Below, piece after piece: positions 26,820 through 36,334 of a DNA stretch of 64,000 nt; the stretch's first letter is position 1; the number at the start of each line of letters is the position of its first letter. Position numbers and translations under genes: made by a program. Below the pieces are notes generated by a model. It saw nothing but the letters and a program-made list of their open reading frames with translations, was not told the DNA's origin and searched no databases. Source of the stretch: Neisseria bergeri (GTDB lineage Bacteria; Pseudomonadota; Gammaproteobacteria; Burkholderiales; Neisseriaceae); the NCBI GenBank assembly GCA_003044455.1, contig POWY01000010.1:1-64000 (forward strand), read 5' to 3'.

Positions 26820-28115
26820 ATGGCTATTTACCAATCAGGCGTGATTTTTGACCAAGTGGATACCGCCAATCCCGATTGCTGGACATTGGACGAATACGTC
26901 AAACGCGGCGGCTATACCGCCCTGCGTAAAATCTTGTCCGAAAACATCTCGCAAACCGACGTGATTGACGAAGTCAAAACCTCCGGCTTGCGCGGGCGCG
27001 GCGGTGCGGGCTTCCCGACCGGTTTGAAATGGAGCTTTATGCCCCGTTCCTTCCCGGGCGAAAAATACGTCGTCTGCAATACCGACGAAGGCGAGCCGGG
27101 TACATTTAAAGACCGCGACATTATTATGTTCAATCCCCATGCACTGATTGAAGGCATGATTATTGCCGGTTACGCGATGGGCGCGAAAGCCGGCTACAAC
27201 TATATCCACGGCGAAATTTTCGAAGGCTACCAACGCTTTGAAGCTGCTTTGGAGCAGGCGCGTGCCGCAGGCTTTTTGGGTAAAAATATTTTGGGTTCGG
27301 ATTTTGAATTTGAACTCTTCGCCCACCACGGTTACGGCGCATATATTTGCGGCGAAGAAACCGCATTGCTTGAATCGTTGGAAGGCAAAAAAGGCCAGCC
27401 GCGCTTCAAACCGCCATTCCCTGCTTCGTTCGGCCTGTACGGCAAACCGACCACCATTAATAATACTGAAACCTTTTCCTCCGTCCCATTCATTGTCCGT
27501 GATGGCGGACAGGCATTTGCCGATAAAGGTATTCCGAATGCAGGCGGTACCAAATTGTTCTGTATTTCCGGCCATGTCGAGCGTCCGGGCAACTATGAAG
27601 TGCCATTGGGTACGCCGTTTGCCGAAATCCTGAAAATGGCGGGCGGTATGCGCGGCGGCAAAAAACTCAAAGCCGTTATTCCCGGCGGTTCGTCCGCGCC
27701 CGTATTGCCTGCCGACATCATGATGCAGACCAATATGGACTACGACTCGATTTCCAAAGCCGGCTCCATGCTCGGTTCCGGCGCGATTATCGTGATGGAC
27801 GAAGATGTGTGCATGGTCAAAGCCCTTGAACGGTTAAGCTACTTCTACTACGACGAATCCTGCGGCCAATGCACCCCCTGCCGCGAAGGCACTGGCTGGC
27901 TCTACCGCATCGTCCACCGCATTGTAGAAGGCAAAGGCCGCATGGAAGACTTGGATTTGCTGGATTCCGTCGGCAACCAAATGGCAGGCCGCACCATCTG
28001 CGCCCTCGCCGACGCCGCCGTCTTCCCCGTCCGCAGCTTTACCAAGCATTTCCGTGATGAATTTGTGCATTACATTGAGCACGGCGGGCCGATGAAGCCG
28101 AATAAGTGGTGCTGA
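26820..28115 (+). CDS. nuoF: NADH-quinone oxidoreductase subunit F
   Basis: 431 residues. The NADH-binding [10 protein letters not shown], the FMN-binding [14 protein letters not shown] and the N3 [4Fe-4S] motif [12 protein letters not shown] are complete. It oxidises NADH at the tip of the peripheral arm. The gene begins 60 bases after an inverted uptake-sequence pair. Confidence 0.98.
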   Translation: MAIYQSGVIFDQVDTANPDCWTLDEYVKRGGYTALRKILSENISQTDVIDEVKTSGLRGRGGAGFPTGLKWSFMPRSFPGEKYVVCNTDEGEPGTFKDRDIIMFNPHALIEGMIIAGYAMGAKAGYNYIHGEIFEGYQRFEAALEQARAAGFLGKNILGSDFEFELFAHHGYGAYICGEETALLESLEGKKGQPRFKPPFPASFGLYGKPTTINNTETFSSVPFIVRDGGQAFADKGIPNAGGTKLFCISGHVERPGNYEVPLGTPFAEILKMAGGMRGGKKLKAVIPGGSSAPVLPADIMMQTNMDYDSISKAGSMLGSGAIIVMDEDVCMVKALERLSYFYYDESCGQCTPCREGTGWLYRIVHRIVEGKGRMEDLDLLDSVGNQMAGRTICALADAAVFPVRSFTKHFRDEFVHYIEHGGPMKPNKWC

Positions 28116-28173
28116 GTTTTCAGACGGCATCCAAAAGAATGATTTATCAAATACCCGTAACTAGGAACGAACC

Positions 28174-30435
28174 ATGTTACAAATCGAAATCGACGGCAAA
28201 CAGGTATCTGTGGAGCAGGGCGCGACGGTGATTGAAGCCGCGCACAAGCTCGGTACTTATATCCCGCATTTCTGTTACCACAAAAAACTTTCCATCGCCG
28301 CCAACTGCCGTATGTGTCTGGTGGACGTGGAAAAAGCCCCCAAACCTCTGCCCGCCTGTGCCACGCCGGTTACAGACGGCATGATTGTGCGTACGCATTC
28401 GGCAAAAGCCCGAGAGGCGCAAGAAGGTGTGATGGAGTTTCTGCTCATCAACCATCCGCTTGATTGTCCGACCTGCGACCAAGGCGGTGAATGCCAGTTG
28501 CAGGATTTGGCGATGGGCTACGGCAAAACCACCAGCCGCTACACCGAAGAAAAACGTTCCGTCGTCGGCAAAGACATGGGGTCTTTGGTTTCCGCCGAGG
28601 AAATGAGCCGTTGTATCCACTGTACCCGCTGCGTGCGTTTCACTGAAGAAATCGCCGGTTTGCAGGAAATCGCCATGGCCAACCGCGGCGAACATTCCGA
28701 GATCATGCCTTTTATCGGCAAAGCAGTGGAAACCGAATTGTCAGGCAACGTCATCGATTTGTGTCCTGTCGGCGCATTGACCAGCAAACCGTTCCGCTTT
28801 AACGCGCGTACTTGGGAATTGAACCGCCGCAAATCCGTTTCCGCCCATGACGCTTTGGGCAGCAACCTGATTGTGCAAACCAAAGACCATACCGTCCGCC
28901 GCGTGTTGCCGTTGGAAAACGAAGCCATCAACGAATGCTGGCTGTCCGACCGCGACCGTTTTGCCTACGAAGGCCTATATCACGAAAGCCGTCTGAAAAA
29001 CCCGAAAATCAAACAGGGCGGCGAGTGGATGGACGTGGATTGGAAAACCGCGTTGGAATATGTCCGCAGCGCGATTGAATGTATCGCCAAAGACGGCAAC
29101 CAAAACCAAGTCGGCGTTTGGGCCAATCCGATGAATACGGTCGAAGAGCTGTATTTGGCGAAGAAATTTGCCGACGGTTTGGGTGTTAAAAACTTTGCAA
29201 CCCGCCTGCGCCAACAAGACAAACGTCTTTCAGACGGCATTAAAGGTGCGCAATGGTTGGGACAAAGCATTGAATCGCTGGCGGACAACGATGCCGTATT
29301 GGTAGTCGGCGCGAACTTGCGCAAAGAACAGCCGCTCCTGACCGCCCGCCTGCGCCGCGCCGCCAAAGACCGTATGGCATTGAGTGTATTGGCCGGCAGT
29401 AAAGAAGAATTGTTTATGCCGCTTCTGTCTCAAGAAGCCGCACATCCCGACGAGTGGGCAGGCCGTCTGAAAAACCTGTCTGCCAATGCGGAACACGCCG
29501 TTACCGCCAGCCTGAAAAACGCTGAAAAAGCAGCGGTGATTTTGGGCGCGGAAGTGCAAAACCATCCTGATTACGCCGCCATTTATACCGCCGCTCAAGA
29601 GCTGGCAGACGCGACCGGCGCAGTGCTGGGTATTTTGCCGCAAGCCGCCAACAGCGTCGGTGCGGATGTTTTGGGCGTGAACTCGGGCGAGAGCGTTGCC
29701 GAAATGGCAAATGCGCCAAAACAGGCAGTTTTGTTGCTTAATGTCGAGCCTGAAATTGATACGGTTGACGGTGCAAAAGCCGTGGCCGCGTTGAAACAGG
29801 CGAAAAGCGTGATGGCGTTTACCCCGTTTGTCAGCGAAACGCTGCTGGACGTGTGCGACGTATTGTTGCCGATTGCGCCGTTTACTGAAACATCAGGCAG
29901 CTTCATCAATATGGAAGGCCGTCTGCAATCTTTCCACGGCGTGGTACAAGGCTTCGGCGATTCGCGTCCGCTGTGGAAAGTGTTGCGCGTATTGGGCAAC
30001 CTGTTTGACCTGAAAGGTTTTGAATACCACGATACCGCTGCGATTCTGAAAGATGCGCTGGATGCAGAAAGCCTGCCGTCCAAACTGGATAACCGCAGCA
30101 CATGGACAGGGGAGGGCGTTCAGACGGCCTCAGACCGCCTCGTCCGTGTCGGTGGCGTTGGTATTTATCACACTGATCCTATCGTGCGCCGTTCCGCACC
30201 GTTGCAAGAAACCAGCCATGCCGCCGTGCCTGCCGCGCGTGTGAATCCGAACACATTGGCGCGCTTGGGCCTGCAAGACGGACAATCCGCTGTCGCCAAA
30301 CAAAACGGCGCAAGCGTATCGGTTGTCGTCAAAGCCGATGCCGGTTTGCCTGAAAACGTGGTGCATCTGCCGCTGCATACCGAAAATGCCGCGCTGGGTG
30401 CGTTGATGGACACTATTGAACTGGCGGGAGCTTGA
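28174..30435 (+). CDS. nuoG: NADH-quinone oxidoreductase subunit G
   Basis: 753 residues. The N-terminal ferredoxin-like [2Fe-2S] domain has cysteines from C-Y-H to C-A-T-P-V. It is followed by [14 protein letters not shown] and the [4Fe-4S] set C-I-H-C-T-R-C with D-L-C-P-V-G-A-L. The rest is the molybdopterin-oxidoreductase-like domain, which has lost its cofactor in this family. Peripheral arm of complex I. Confidence 0.97.
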   Translation: MLQIEIDGKQVSVEQGATVIEAAHKLGTYIPHFCYHKKLSIAANCRMCLVDVEKAPKPLPACATPVTDGMIVRTHSAKAREAQEGVMEFLLINHPLDCPTCDQGGECQLQDLAMGYGKTTSRYTEEKRSVVGKDMGSLVSAEEMSRCIHCTRCVRFTEEIAGLQEIAMANRGEHSEIMPFIGKAVETELSGNVIDLCPVGALTSKPFRFNARTWELNRRKSVSAHDALGSNLIVQTKDHTVRRVLPLENEAINECWLSDRDRFAYEGLYHESRLKNPKIKQGGEWMDVDWKTALEYVRSAIECIAKDGNQNQVGVWANPMNTVEELYLAKKFADGLGVKNFATRLRQQDKRLSDGIKGAQWLGQSIESLADNDAVLVVGANLRKEQPLLTARLRRAAKDRMALSVLAGSKEELFMPLLSQEAAHPDEWAGRLKNLSANAEHAVTASLKNAEKAAVILGAEVQNHPDYAAIYTAAQELADATGAVLGILPQAANSVGADVLGVNSGESVAEMANAPKQAVLLLNVEPEIDTVDGAKAVAALKQAKSVMAFTPFVSETLLDVCDVLLPIAPFTETSGSFINMEGRLQSFHGVVQGFGDSRPLWKVLRVLGNLFDLKGFEYHDTAAILKDALDAESLPSKLDNRSTWTGEGVQTASDRLVRVGGVGIYHTDPIVRRSAPLQETSHAAVPAARVNPNTLARLGLQDGQSAVAKQNGASVSVVVKADAGLPENVVHLPLHTENAALGALMDTIELAGA

Positions 30436-30437
30436 TC

Positions 30438-31514
30438 ATGCAAGAATGGTTCCAAAACCTCTTTGCCGCAACGCTCGGTCTGGGCGATTTGGGCATCACC
30501 GTAGGCTTGGTGGTATCCGTCATCGTCAAAATCGTGATTATCCTGATTCCGCTGATTCTGACCGTTGCCTACCTGACGTATTTTGAACGTAAAGTCATTG
30601 GCTTTATGCAGCTTCGCGTCGGCCCGAACGTAACCGGTCCGTGGGGTCTGATTCAGCCGTTTGCCGACGTGTTCAAACTCTTGTTTAAAGAGGTAACCCG
30701 TCCGAAGCTGTCAAACAAGGCCCTGTTCTATATCGGCCCGATTATGTCGCTTGCCCCGTCTTTCGCGGCATGGGCAGTGATTCCGTTCAACGAAGAATGG
30801 GTGCTGACCAACATCAATATCGGCCTTTTGTACATCCTGATGATTACCTCGCTGTCGGTTTACGGCGTGATCATCGCGGGCTGGGCTTCCAACTCCAAAT
30901 ATTCGTTTTTGGGCGCAATGCGTGCTTCCGCACAAAGCATTTCCTACGAGATTGCCATGAGTGCCGCGCTGGTGTGCGTCGTGATGGTATCGGGCAGCAT
31001 GAACTTCTCCGACATCGTTGCCGCACAAGCTAAAGGTATTGCCGGCGGTTCGGTATTCTCTTGGAACTGGCTGCCGCTCTTCCCCATCTTCATCGTCTAT
31101 CTGATTTCCGCCGTTGCCGAAACCAACCGCGCGCCGTTTGACGTGGCAGAGGGTGAGTCTGAAATCGTTGCCGGCCACCACGTCGAATACTCCGGCTTCG
31201 CGTTCGCGCTGTTCTTCCTTGCCGAATACATTTTCATGATTCTGATTGCCGCGCTGACATCGCTGATGTTCCTCGGCGGCTGGCTGTCCCCCTTCCCGCA
31301 AAGCTGGGGCTTTATCGGCACGCCTTCCGCATTCTGGATGTTCGTGAAAATGGCGGCTGTGCTGTACTGGTATCTGTGGATACGCGCCACCTTCCCGCGC
31401 TACCGCTACGACCAAATCATGCGCTTGGGCTGGAAAGTGCTGATTCCCATCGGCTTCGCCTATATTGTGATTTTGGGTCTGTGGATGATTTCGCCGCTGA
31501 ATTTGTGGAAATAG
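30438..31514 (+). CDS. nuoH: NADH-quinone oxidoreductase subunit H
   Basis: 358 residues from the ATG at 30438, with GGGAG upstream. A membrane subunit with about eight helices that docks the peripheral arm; conserved [20 protein letters not shown] and [15 protein letters not shown] are present. It starts two bases after the nuoG stop. Confidence 0.98.
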   Translation: MQEWFQNLFAATLGLGDLGITVGLVVSVIVKIVIILIPLILTVAYLTYFERKVIGFMQLRVGPNVTGPWGLIQPFADVFKLLFKEVTRPKLSNKALFYIGPIMSLAPSFAAWAVIPFNEEWVLTNINIGLLYILMITSLSVYGVIIAGWASNSKYSFLGAMRASAQSISYEIAMSAALVCVVMVSGSMNFSDIVAAQAKGIAGGSVFSWNWLPLFPIFIVYLISAVAETNRAPFDVAEGESEIVAGHHVEYSGFAFALFFLAEYIFMILIAALTSLMFLGGWLSPFPQSWGFIGTPSAFWMFVKMAAVLYWYLWIRATFPRYRYDQIMRLGWKVLIPIGFAYIVILGLWMISPLNLWK

Positions 31515-31563
31515 GTCGTCTGAAAACCTTGATTCAGATGCGGCTTGTGAAAGGATGAAGCAA

Positions 31564-31902
31564 ATGAAGAGATATGCAGCAATATTGTCTTCCGTCATTT
31601 TGGCATCATGTGCGCTTGTCGGCGGTATCCAATACGGCGGTCAAAGTACCGCGTTCGGCGGCGACAATGTTTTGCGCAATGATGTCGCGAAGGTCATCAA
31701 GCAATGGGAAAGTACCGCTTTCTTATGCCAAAACATCAAAGCCATCGATGCAAAAATCAGCGATGTCAAACGTGTGAAAGGGCGGATACAGTCCGAGGAA
31801 GTGTGGACGGTACAGGCTTGTGGTCAGGTGCGCCATTACAATGTGCATATGCGTGAAGATGAACGCGGCGAAACAAATTTCAACGTTTCATTTTTAAAAT
31901 AA
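31564..31902 (+). CDS. Small lipoprotein of unknown function inside the nuo cluster
   Basis: 112 residues from the ATG at 31564, placed seven bases after AAAGGA; an ATG at 31555 abuts that site. The N terminus is a lipoprotein signal ending L-A-S-C at about residue 16. The mature part contains two further cysteines (L-C-Q-N, Q-A-C-G-Q) that could form a disulphide, and Y-N-V-H-M-R-E-D-E near the end. No family is recognised. It sits between nuoH and nuoI on the same strand. It may be exported to a membrane surface, and its link to respiration is unknown. Confidence 0.7.
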   Translation: MKRYAAILSSVILASCALVGGIQYGGQSTAFGGDNVLRNDVAKVIKQWESTAFLCQNIKAIDAKISDVKRVKGRIQSEEVWTVQACGQVRHYNVHMREDERGETNFNVSFLK

Positions 31903-31961
31903 CCGGTTTTCAGACGGCTTGAAGCCCTCAAAATATTCCCTGAGATAATGGGTTGAATAAT

Positions 31962-32441
31962 ATGGCTAACTTAGTAAAAACTTTCTTGCTTGGCGAATTG
32001 GTAAAAGGCTTGGGCGTAACGCTCAAAAACTTTTTTGCCCGCAAAGACACAATTTATTTCCCCGAAGAGAAAACGCCGCAATCCGTGCGTTTCAGGGGTC
32101 TGCACGCGCAACGCCGTTATCCGAACGGCGAAGAGCGCTGTATTGCGTGTAAATTGTGCGAGGCAGTTTGTCCGGCAATGGCGATTAACATCGAATCGGA
32201 AGAACGTGAAGACGGCACACGCCGCACCAAGCGTTACGACATCGACCTGACCAAGTGCATCTTCTGCGGTTTCTGCGAAGAAGCCTGCCCGACCGATGCG
32301 ATTGTGGAAACCCATATTTTTGAATACCACGGCGAGAAAAAAGGCGACTTGCACATGACCAAGCCGATCCTATTGGCAATCGGCGACAAATACGAAGCCG
32401 AAATCGCCAAACGCAAAGCCGCTGACGCGCCGTATCGTTAA
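31962..32441 (+). CDS. nuoI: NADH-quinone oxidoreductase subunit I
   Basis: 159 residues from the ATG at 31962. It has two [4Fe-4S] clusters (N6a and N6b): [12 protein letters not shown] and [12 protein letters not shown]. It bridges NuoG and NuoB electron transfer. An AT-rich foreign-looking gene follows before nuoJ. Confidence 0.97.
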   Translation: MANLVKTFLLGELVKGLGVTLKNFFARKDTIYFPEEKTPQSVRFRGLHAQRRYPNGEERCIACKLCEAVCPAMAINIESEEREDGTRRTKRYDIDLTKCIFCGFCEEACPTDAIVETHIFEYHGEKKGDLHMTKPILLAIGDKYEAEIAKRKAADAPYR

Positions 32442-32471
32442 TGCTTTTGGGCTTCTTGGAAGGTTTTAAAT

Positions 32472-33179
32472 ATGGAAGGACTGATTAATGCATTGAAATA
32501 TTTAGCCGAACATGAGCCAATAGATAATTTTGAAGAAATTAGAATTAGAAATAGCCCGATTGAGTTGCCAAGTGGATTAAGTAATTTTGAACAAAATATT
32601 TTTTTAAAAGAAAATTTATCCCCAAAATTACAAAATGATGATAGCTTGAAGACTCATTATTGGATTATCCGTGAATGGGGTGGGATTAAAAGTTTTAAAC
32701 AATCTGCTGAAAATAGCCAGCTTATTCGTCAATTTTTATCGGAACTTAATTCGGGAAAATTGAGTAGTGGTTTGTTGAAAATTTCATCATTATCTAAATT
32801 GGCTTCTTTTATAGATTGTGAGCGATTCGCCATTTATGATTCACGCGCTATTTTTTCGTTGAATTGGTTGTTGTTTAAATTTACAAATGCAGATTTGTTT
32901 TTTCAGCCACAAGGTAGAAATAGGGAACTAGAAATCCGAAATATGAACGTATTGTTTCATTTTTCTGATATCAAACCGAATTATCGGAAACCAGACGTTT
33001 CGTTTCATCAATATTGTGGGTTGTTACAAGATTTGGCGAAACAAGTTTATGGTAAACAAGCAAAACCGTATCACATAGAAATGTTGTTATTCAAAATTGC
33101 GACAACGTGGATTTGTGCGGATATGGATCAACTGATTAAGTTTGATTGTTTGCGTAACCAGGATTTTCAGACTGCTTGA
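32472..33179 (+). CDS. Unrecognised AT-rich gene between nuoI and nuoJ
   Basis: 235 residues with GGAAGG upstream of the ATG. Composition is far from its neighbours; for example 32581-32640 has 11 G+C in 60 bases. No uptake sequence lies inside. The protein is soluble and aromatic-rich, with F-A-I-Y-D-S-R-A-I-F-S-L-N at about 119-131. A similar I-Y-D-S-R-V motif occurs in some defence-linked and HhH-type proteins, but this is only a weak hint. Like the restriction pair 1 kb away it looks recently acquired, and it may belong to the same defence cargo. Function unknown. Confidence 0.75.
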   Translation: MEGLINALKYLAEHEPIDNFEEIRIRNSPIELPSGLSNFEQNIFLKENLSPKLQNDDSLKTHYWIIREWGGIKSFKQSAENSQLIRQFLSELNSGKLSSGLLKISSLSKLASFIDCERFAIYDSRAIFSLNWLLFKFTNADLFFQPQGRNRELEIRNMNVLFHFSDIKPNYRKPDVSFHQYCGLLQDLAKQVYGKQAKPYHIEMLLFKIATTWICADMDQLIKFDCLRNQDFQTA

Positions 33180-33214
33180 AACCATATTTTTGATTAATAA
33201 AGAAAGCATAGACT

Positions 33215-33886
33215 ATGACTTTCCAACTGATTTTATTTTATATTTTTGCAGTGATAATTCTTTATGGCGCGCTCAAAACCGTCACCGCTAAAAACCCTGT
33301 TCACGCAGCTTTGCATCTGGTGCTGACCTTCTGCGTGAGCGCGATGCTTTGGATGCTGATGCAGGCCGAGTTTTTGGGCGTGACGCTGGTGGTGGTTTAC
33401 GTCGGCGCTGTGATGGTGTTGTTCCTGTTCGTCGTGATGATGTTGAACATCGACATTGAAGAAATGCGCGCCGGTTTCCGGCAGCACGCGCCTGTTGCCG
33501 GCGTGGTCGGCACATTGTTGGCGGTTGCCCTGATCCTGATTCTGGTCAACCCGAAAACCGACCTTGCCGCATTTGGTCTGATGAAAGACATTCCCGCCGA
33601 TTACAACAATATCCGCGATTTGGGCAGCCGTATTTATACCGACTACCTGCTGCCGTTTGAATTGGCGGCGGTATTGCTGCTGTTGGGTATGGTGGCGGCG
33701 ATTGCGCTGGTTCACCGTAAAACCGCCAATCCGAAACGCATGGATCCTGCCGACCAAGTTAAAGTACGCGCCGACCAAGGCCGTATGCGCCTGGTGAAAA
33801 TGGAAGCGGTCAAACCGCAAGTCGAATCTGCCGAAGAAAGCGAAGTTTCAGACGGCCTCAAGCCGGAAGGGGAGGGCAAAGCATGA
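33215..33886 (+). CDS. nuoJ: NADH-quinone oxidoreductase subunit J
   Basis: 223 residues with five membrane helices, including [18 protein letters not shown], the family's conserved helix with a pi-bulge. The C-terminal tail beyond residue 170 is charged and partly read from an uptake sequence (V-S-D-G-L). It overlaps nuoK by four bases. Confidence 0.96.
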   Translation: MTFQLILFYIFAVIILYGALKTVTAKNPVHAALHLVLTFCVSAMLWMLMQAEFLGVTLVVVYVGAVMVLFLFVVMMLNIDIEEMRAGFRQHAPVAGVVGTLLAVALILILVNPKTDLAAFGLMKDIPADYNNIRDLGSRIYTDYLLPFELAAVLLLLGMVAAIALVHRKTANPKRMDPADQVKVRADQGRMRLVKMEAVKPQVESAEESEVSDGLKPEGEGKA

Positions 33887-34188
33887 TTACCTTGACGCAT
33901 TATCTGGTATTGGGCGCGCTCCTGTTCGGTATCAGCGCGATGGGTATCTTTATGAACCGCAAAAACGTGCTGGTCTTGCTGATGTCCATCGAGCTGATGC
34001 TTTTGGCGGTGAACTTCAACTTTATCGCTTTCTCCCAATATTTGGGCGATACTGCCGGACAGATTTTCGTATTCTTCGTACTGACCGTTGCCGCTGCCGA
34101 ATCCGCTATCGGTTTGGCGATTATGGTGCTGGTGTACCGCAACCGACAAACAATCAACGTTGCCGATTTGGACGAGTTGAAAGGGTAA
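33883..34188 (+). CDS. nuoK: NADH-quinone oxidoreductase subunit K
   Basis: 101 residues, three helices, with the conserved glutamates in [10 protein letters not shown] and A-A-E-S-A-I-G-L. Part of the proton-pumping membrane arm. It starts within the nuoJ stop (ATGA). Confidence 0.97.
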   Translation: MITLTHYLVLGALLFGISAMGIFMNRKNVLVLLMSIELMLLAVNFNFIAFSQYLGDTAGQIFVFFVLTVAAAESAIGLAIMVLVYRNRQTINVADLDELKG

Positions 34189-34217
34189 TTTTTAGGTGAT
34201 ATTTACAAGGAGAATAT

Positions 34218-34925
34218 ATGACAACATTTGATAGAAATAAGATCAAAGCAATCTTGAAACCAATCATTATCGAAGCTTATCAAGCTGAAGTATCCGATAA
34301 AGATTTGCGAGCCAATACATTGGACATTTTTTCTGCTTCATTAGAAAGTACATTGAAAGACATTTCCTTTGCAGAGTGGGTAGAGGGGGAAAAGAAACGT
34401 CAAATTCAAAAAACGTTGCAAAACCAAATAGGTGAGTTACACCAAAAGATTTTGGGGACTTTGGATGGCGTTGAGGATTTAGGTGTCGGAAGTATTGTAG
34501 ATATTCGTTGCAAAGATAAGCAGCTGATTGCCGAAATTAAAAATAAGCACAATACTACTAAAGGCAATCACAAAATTGCAATTTATGATGATTTAGCCAG
34601 ATTCCTACGTGATGATTCAAATATTCAGAATACTTATTATGTAGAAATTTTGCCTAAGAATGGTAAAACTTATAATAAACCATTTACTCCATCAGATAAT
34701 AGAACTAAACAAAGACGCGATGAAAATCCGCAAATTAGACAAATAGATGGTAAGTCATTTTATACCTTGTTAACTGACAATCCTGATGCTTTACGCGAAT
34801 TATATTTGTTGTTACCTGAGCTTGCCAGTGAGATTTTAGTTGAAGAATTTAATACAGAACGTGATGTGGTTAAATTCCTGAATGAGGGAGAGTTTGATTT
34901 TATTTATGGTAAAAAATCAGAGTAA
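34218..34925 (+). CDS. Type II restriction endonuclease, Eco47II-like
   Basis: 235 residues with a strong AAGGAG ribosome-binding site. A PD-(D/E)xK-type core is visible: V-D-I-R-C with Asp95, then I-A-E-I-K-N-K with Glu107 and Lys109. The overall pattern resembles the Eco47II family, which cuts GGNCC; that specificity is an inference. The gene is very AT-rich (13 G+C in 60 bases at 34621-34680), has no uptake sequence, and sits between nuoK and nuoL directly before a C5-cytosine methyltransferase. It appears intact. It is likely expressed from the nuo transcript, since only 29 bases separate it from nuoK. Confidence 0.78.
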   Translation: MTTFDRNKIKAILKPIIIEAYQAEVSDKDLRANTLDIFSASLESTLKDISFAEWVEGEKKRQIQKTLQNQIGELHQKILGTLDGVEDLGVGSIVDIRCKDKQLIAEIKNKHNTTKGNHKIAIYDDLARFLRDDSNIQNTYYVEILPKNGKTYNKPFTPSDNRTKQRRDENPQIRQIDGKSFYTLLTDNPDALRELYLLLPELASEILVEEFNTERDVVKFLNEGEFDFIYGKKSE

Positions 34926-34997
34926 CCATAAATAAGGTTTGACGGTAATCGGAACTTAAATTACAGTGTGATTTTATAGTAACCATGAATAAGGTTT
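34921..34997 (+). promoter_or_regulatory. Direct repeat between restriction and methylase genes
   Basis: A 20-base word (AGTAACCAT, A or G, then AATAAGGTTT) occurs at 34921-34940 and again at 34978-34997, ending eight bases before the methyltransferase start. It may be an operator read by the helix-turn-helix at the methyltransferase N terminus, or a junction duplication. Confidence 0.4.
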
Positions 34998-35005
34998 AGT
35001 TAAAG

Positions 35006-36250
35006 ATGTACACTCCTGAACATTACACTATTGCTCAAGTTGCCGATATTTTAGGTGTCTCAAAAGAAACTTTACGTCGGTGGGATAAAAACGGCACGCT
35101 CATTCCTGAACGCCAAAGCGATAATAATTATCGTGTATATAGTAGGAAACAATTGGAACAATTTGAATCTGCACAGCTTTTGTTCAATAGTAATTGGCAG
35201 CAGGAAAGCGAAGTACATCCATTACGTCCCTACAAATTATTGGAATTGTTTGCAGGTGCAGGAGGGTTGGCGATTGGCATGGAACAAGCAGGATTCCAGT
35301 CAGTTTTTTTAAATGAATTAGATGCGGCTGCTTGTAGAACTCTGCGTAAAAACCGCCCAGACTGGAATGTAGTTGAAGGAGATATTGCGGAGCAAGATTT
35401 TAACGCGTATTACAATCAAATTGATATTTTATCAGGTGGTTTTCCTTGTCAGGCATTTTCATATGCAGGTAAACAATTAGGGTTTGAGGATACCCGTGGC
35501 ACATTATTTTTTGAATTTGCACGTGCGGTAAAAGAAACTAATCCAAAAGTCTTTGTTGCTGAAAATGTACGTGGTTTATTGACGCACGATGATGGGAAAA
35601 CACTAAAAACAATTATCCAAGTCGTTGATGAGTTGGGTTATTCCCTTGTGCCTCCACGTGTTTTAAAAGCAGTGTTTTATAAAGTTCCGCAAAAACGCGA
35701 ACGTTTGTTTTTAATTGGTATTCGTAAAGATTTAGCGCAAAAAGTCCAGTTTCACTGGCCCTCGCCCTATCATCGAATTTTGACTTTGAGAGATGCTTTA
35801 AAAAAAGGTGAATTGTATGAAAGTGATGTACCTGCTTCTGAGGGTCAAAAGTATCCTATGCGTAAGGCAGAAATTATGGCAAAAGTACCTGCTGGCGGTT
35901 ATTGGCGTGATTTGTCCGATGATCTGCAGCGAGAGTATATGCAAAAAAGTTATTTTTTAGGTGGTGGGAAAACAGGTATGGCAAGGCGGCTGTCATGGGA
36001 CGAGCCAAGTTTGACCTTAACCTGTGCCCCAGCTCAAAAACAAACTGAACGCTGTCATCCGGAAGAAACGCGTCCTTTAACTATACGTGAATATGCACGG
36101 ATTCAGACATTCCCTGATGACTGGGATTTTGAAGGTTCACAGACAGCAAAATATAAGCAAATTGGCAATGCGGTACCTGTAAATTTGGCATGTGCCGTTG
36201 GACGTTCGCTGGTTCGCTTGTTAAATGATATTGAAATATTAAAAGCATAA
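35006..36250 (+). CDS. C5-cytosine DNA methyltransferase with N-terminal MerR-like HTH
   Basis: 414 residues. Residues 1-55 are a MerR-type helix-turn-helix (T-I-A-Q-V-A-D-I-L-G-V-S-K-E-T-L-R-R-W-D). The catalytic domain follows with motif I L-F-A-G-A-G-G-L at 81-88, motif IV P-C at 147-148, motif VI E-N-V at 186, motif VIII Q-K-R-E-R at 229-233 and motif X Q-I-G-N-A-V-P. Such an HTH fusion is known in GGNCC-type methyltransferases related to Sau96I, where it can repress its own gene. It protects host DNA from the adjacent endonuclease. AT-rich and without uptake sequences. The ribosome-binding site is weak. Confidence 0.88.
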   Translation: MYTPEHYTIAQVADILGVSKETLRRWDKNGTLIPERQSDNNYRVYSRKQLEQFESAQLLFNSNWQQESEVHPLRPYKLLELFAGAGGLAIGMEQAGFQSVFLNELDAAACRTLRKNRPDWNVVEGDIAEQDFNAYYNQIDILSGGFPCQAFSYAGKQLGFEDTRGTLFFEFARAVKETNPKVFVAENVRGLLTHDDGKTLKTIIQVVDELGYSLVPPRVLKAVFYKVPQKRERLFLIGIRKDLAQKVQFHWPSPYHRILTLRDALKKGELYESDVPASEGQKYPMRKAEIMAKVPAGGYWRDLSDDLQREYMQKSYFLGGGKTGMARRLSWDEPSLTLTCAPAQKQTERCHPEETRPLTIREYARIQTFPDDWDFEGSQTAKYKQIGNAVPVNLACAVGRSLVRLLNDIEILKA

Positions 36251-36334
36251 GTTTTAGGTGACCGAAATTTGCTAAAAAGCATCCTGTCTCTTAAAAAGAG
36301 ACTAAAACCCTAAAAAGAAAAAAGGTTCAATCAA

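Noticed and set aside
32472-36250. Inserted AT-rich genes as a prophage or transposon
   Set aside because: No integrase, transposase, phage structural gene or terminal repeat was seen; the nuo gene order is intact around them.
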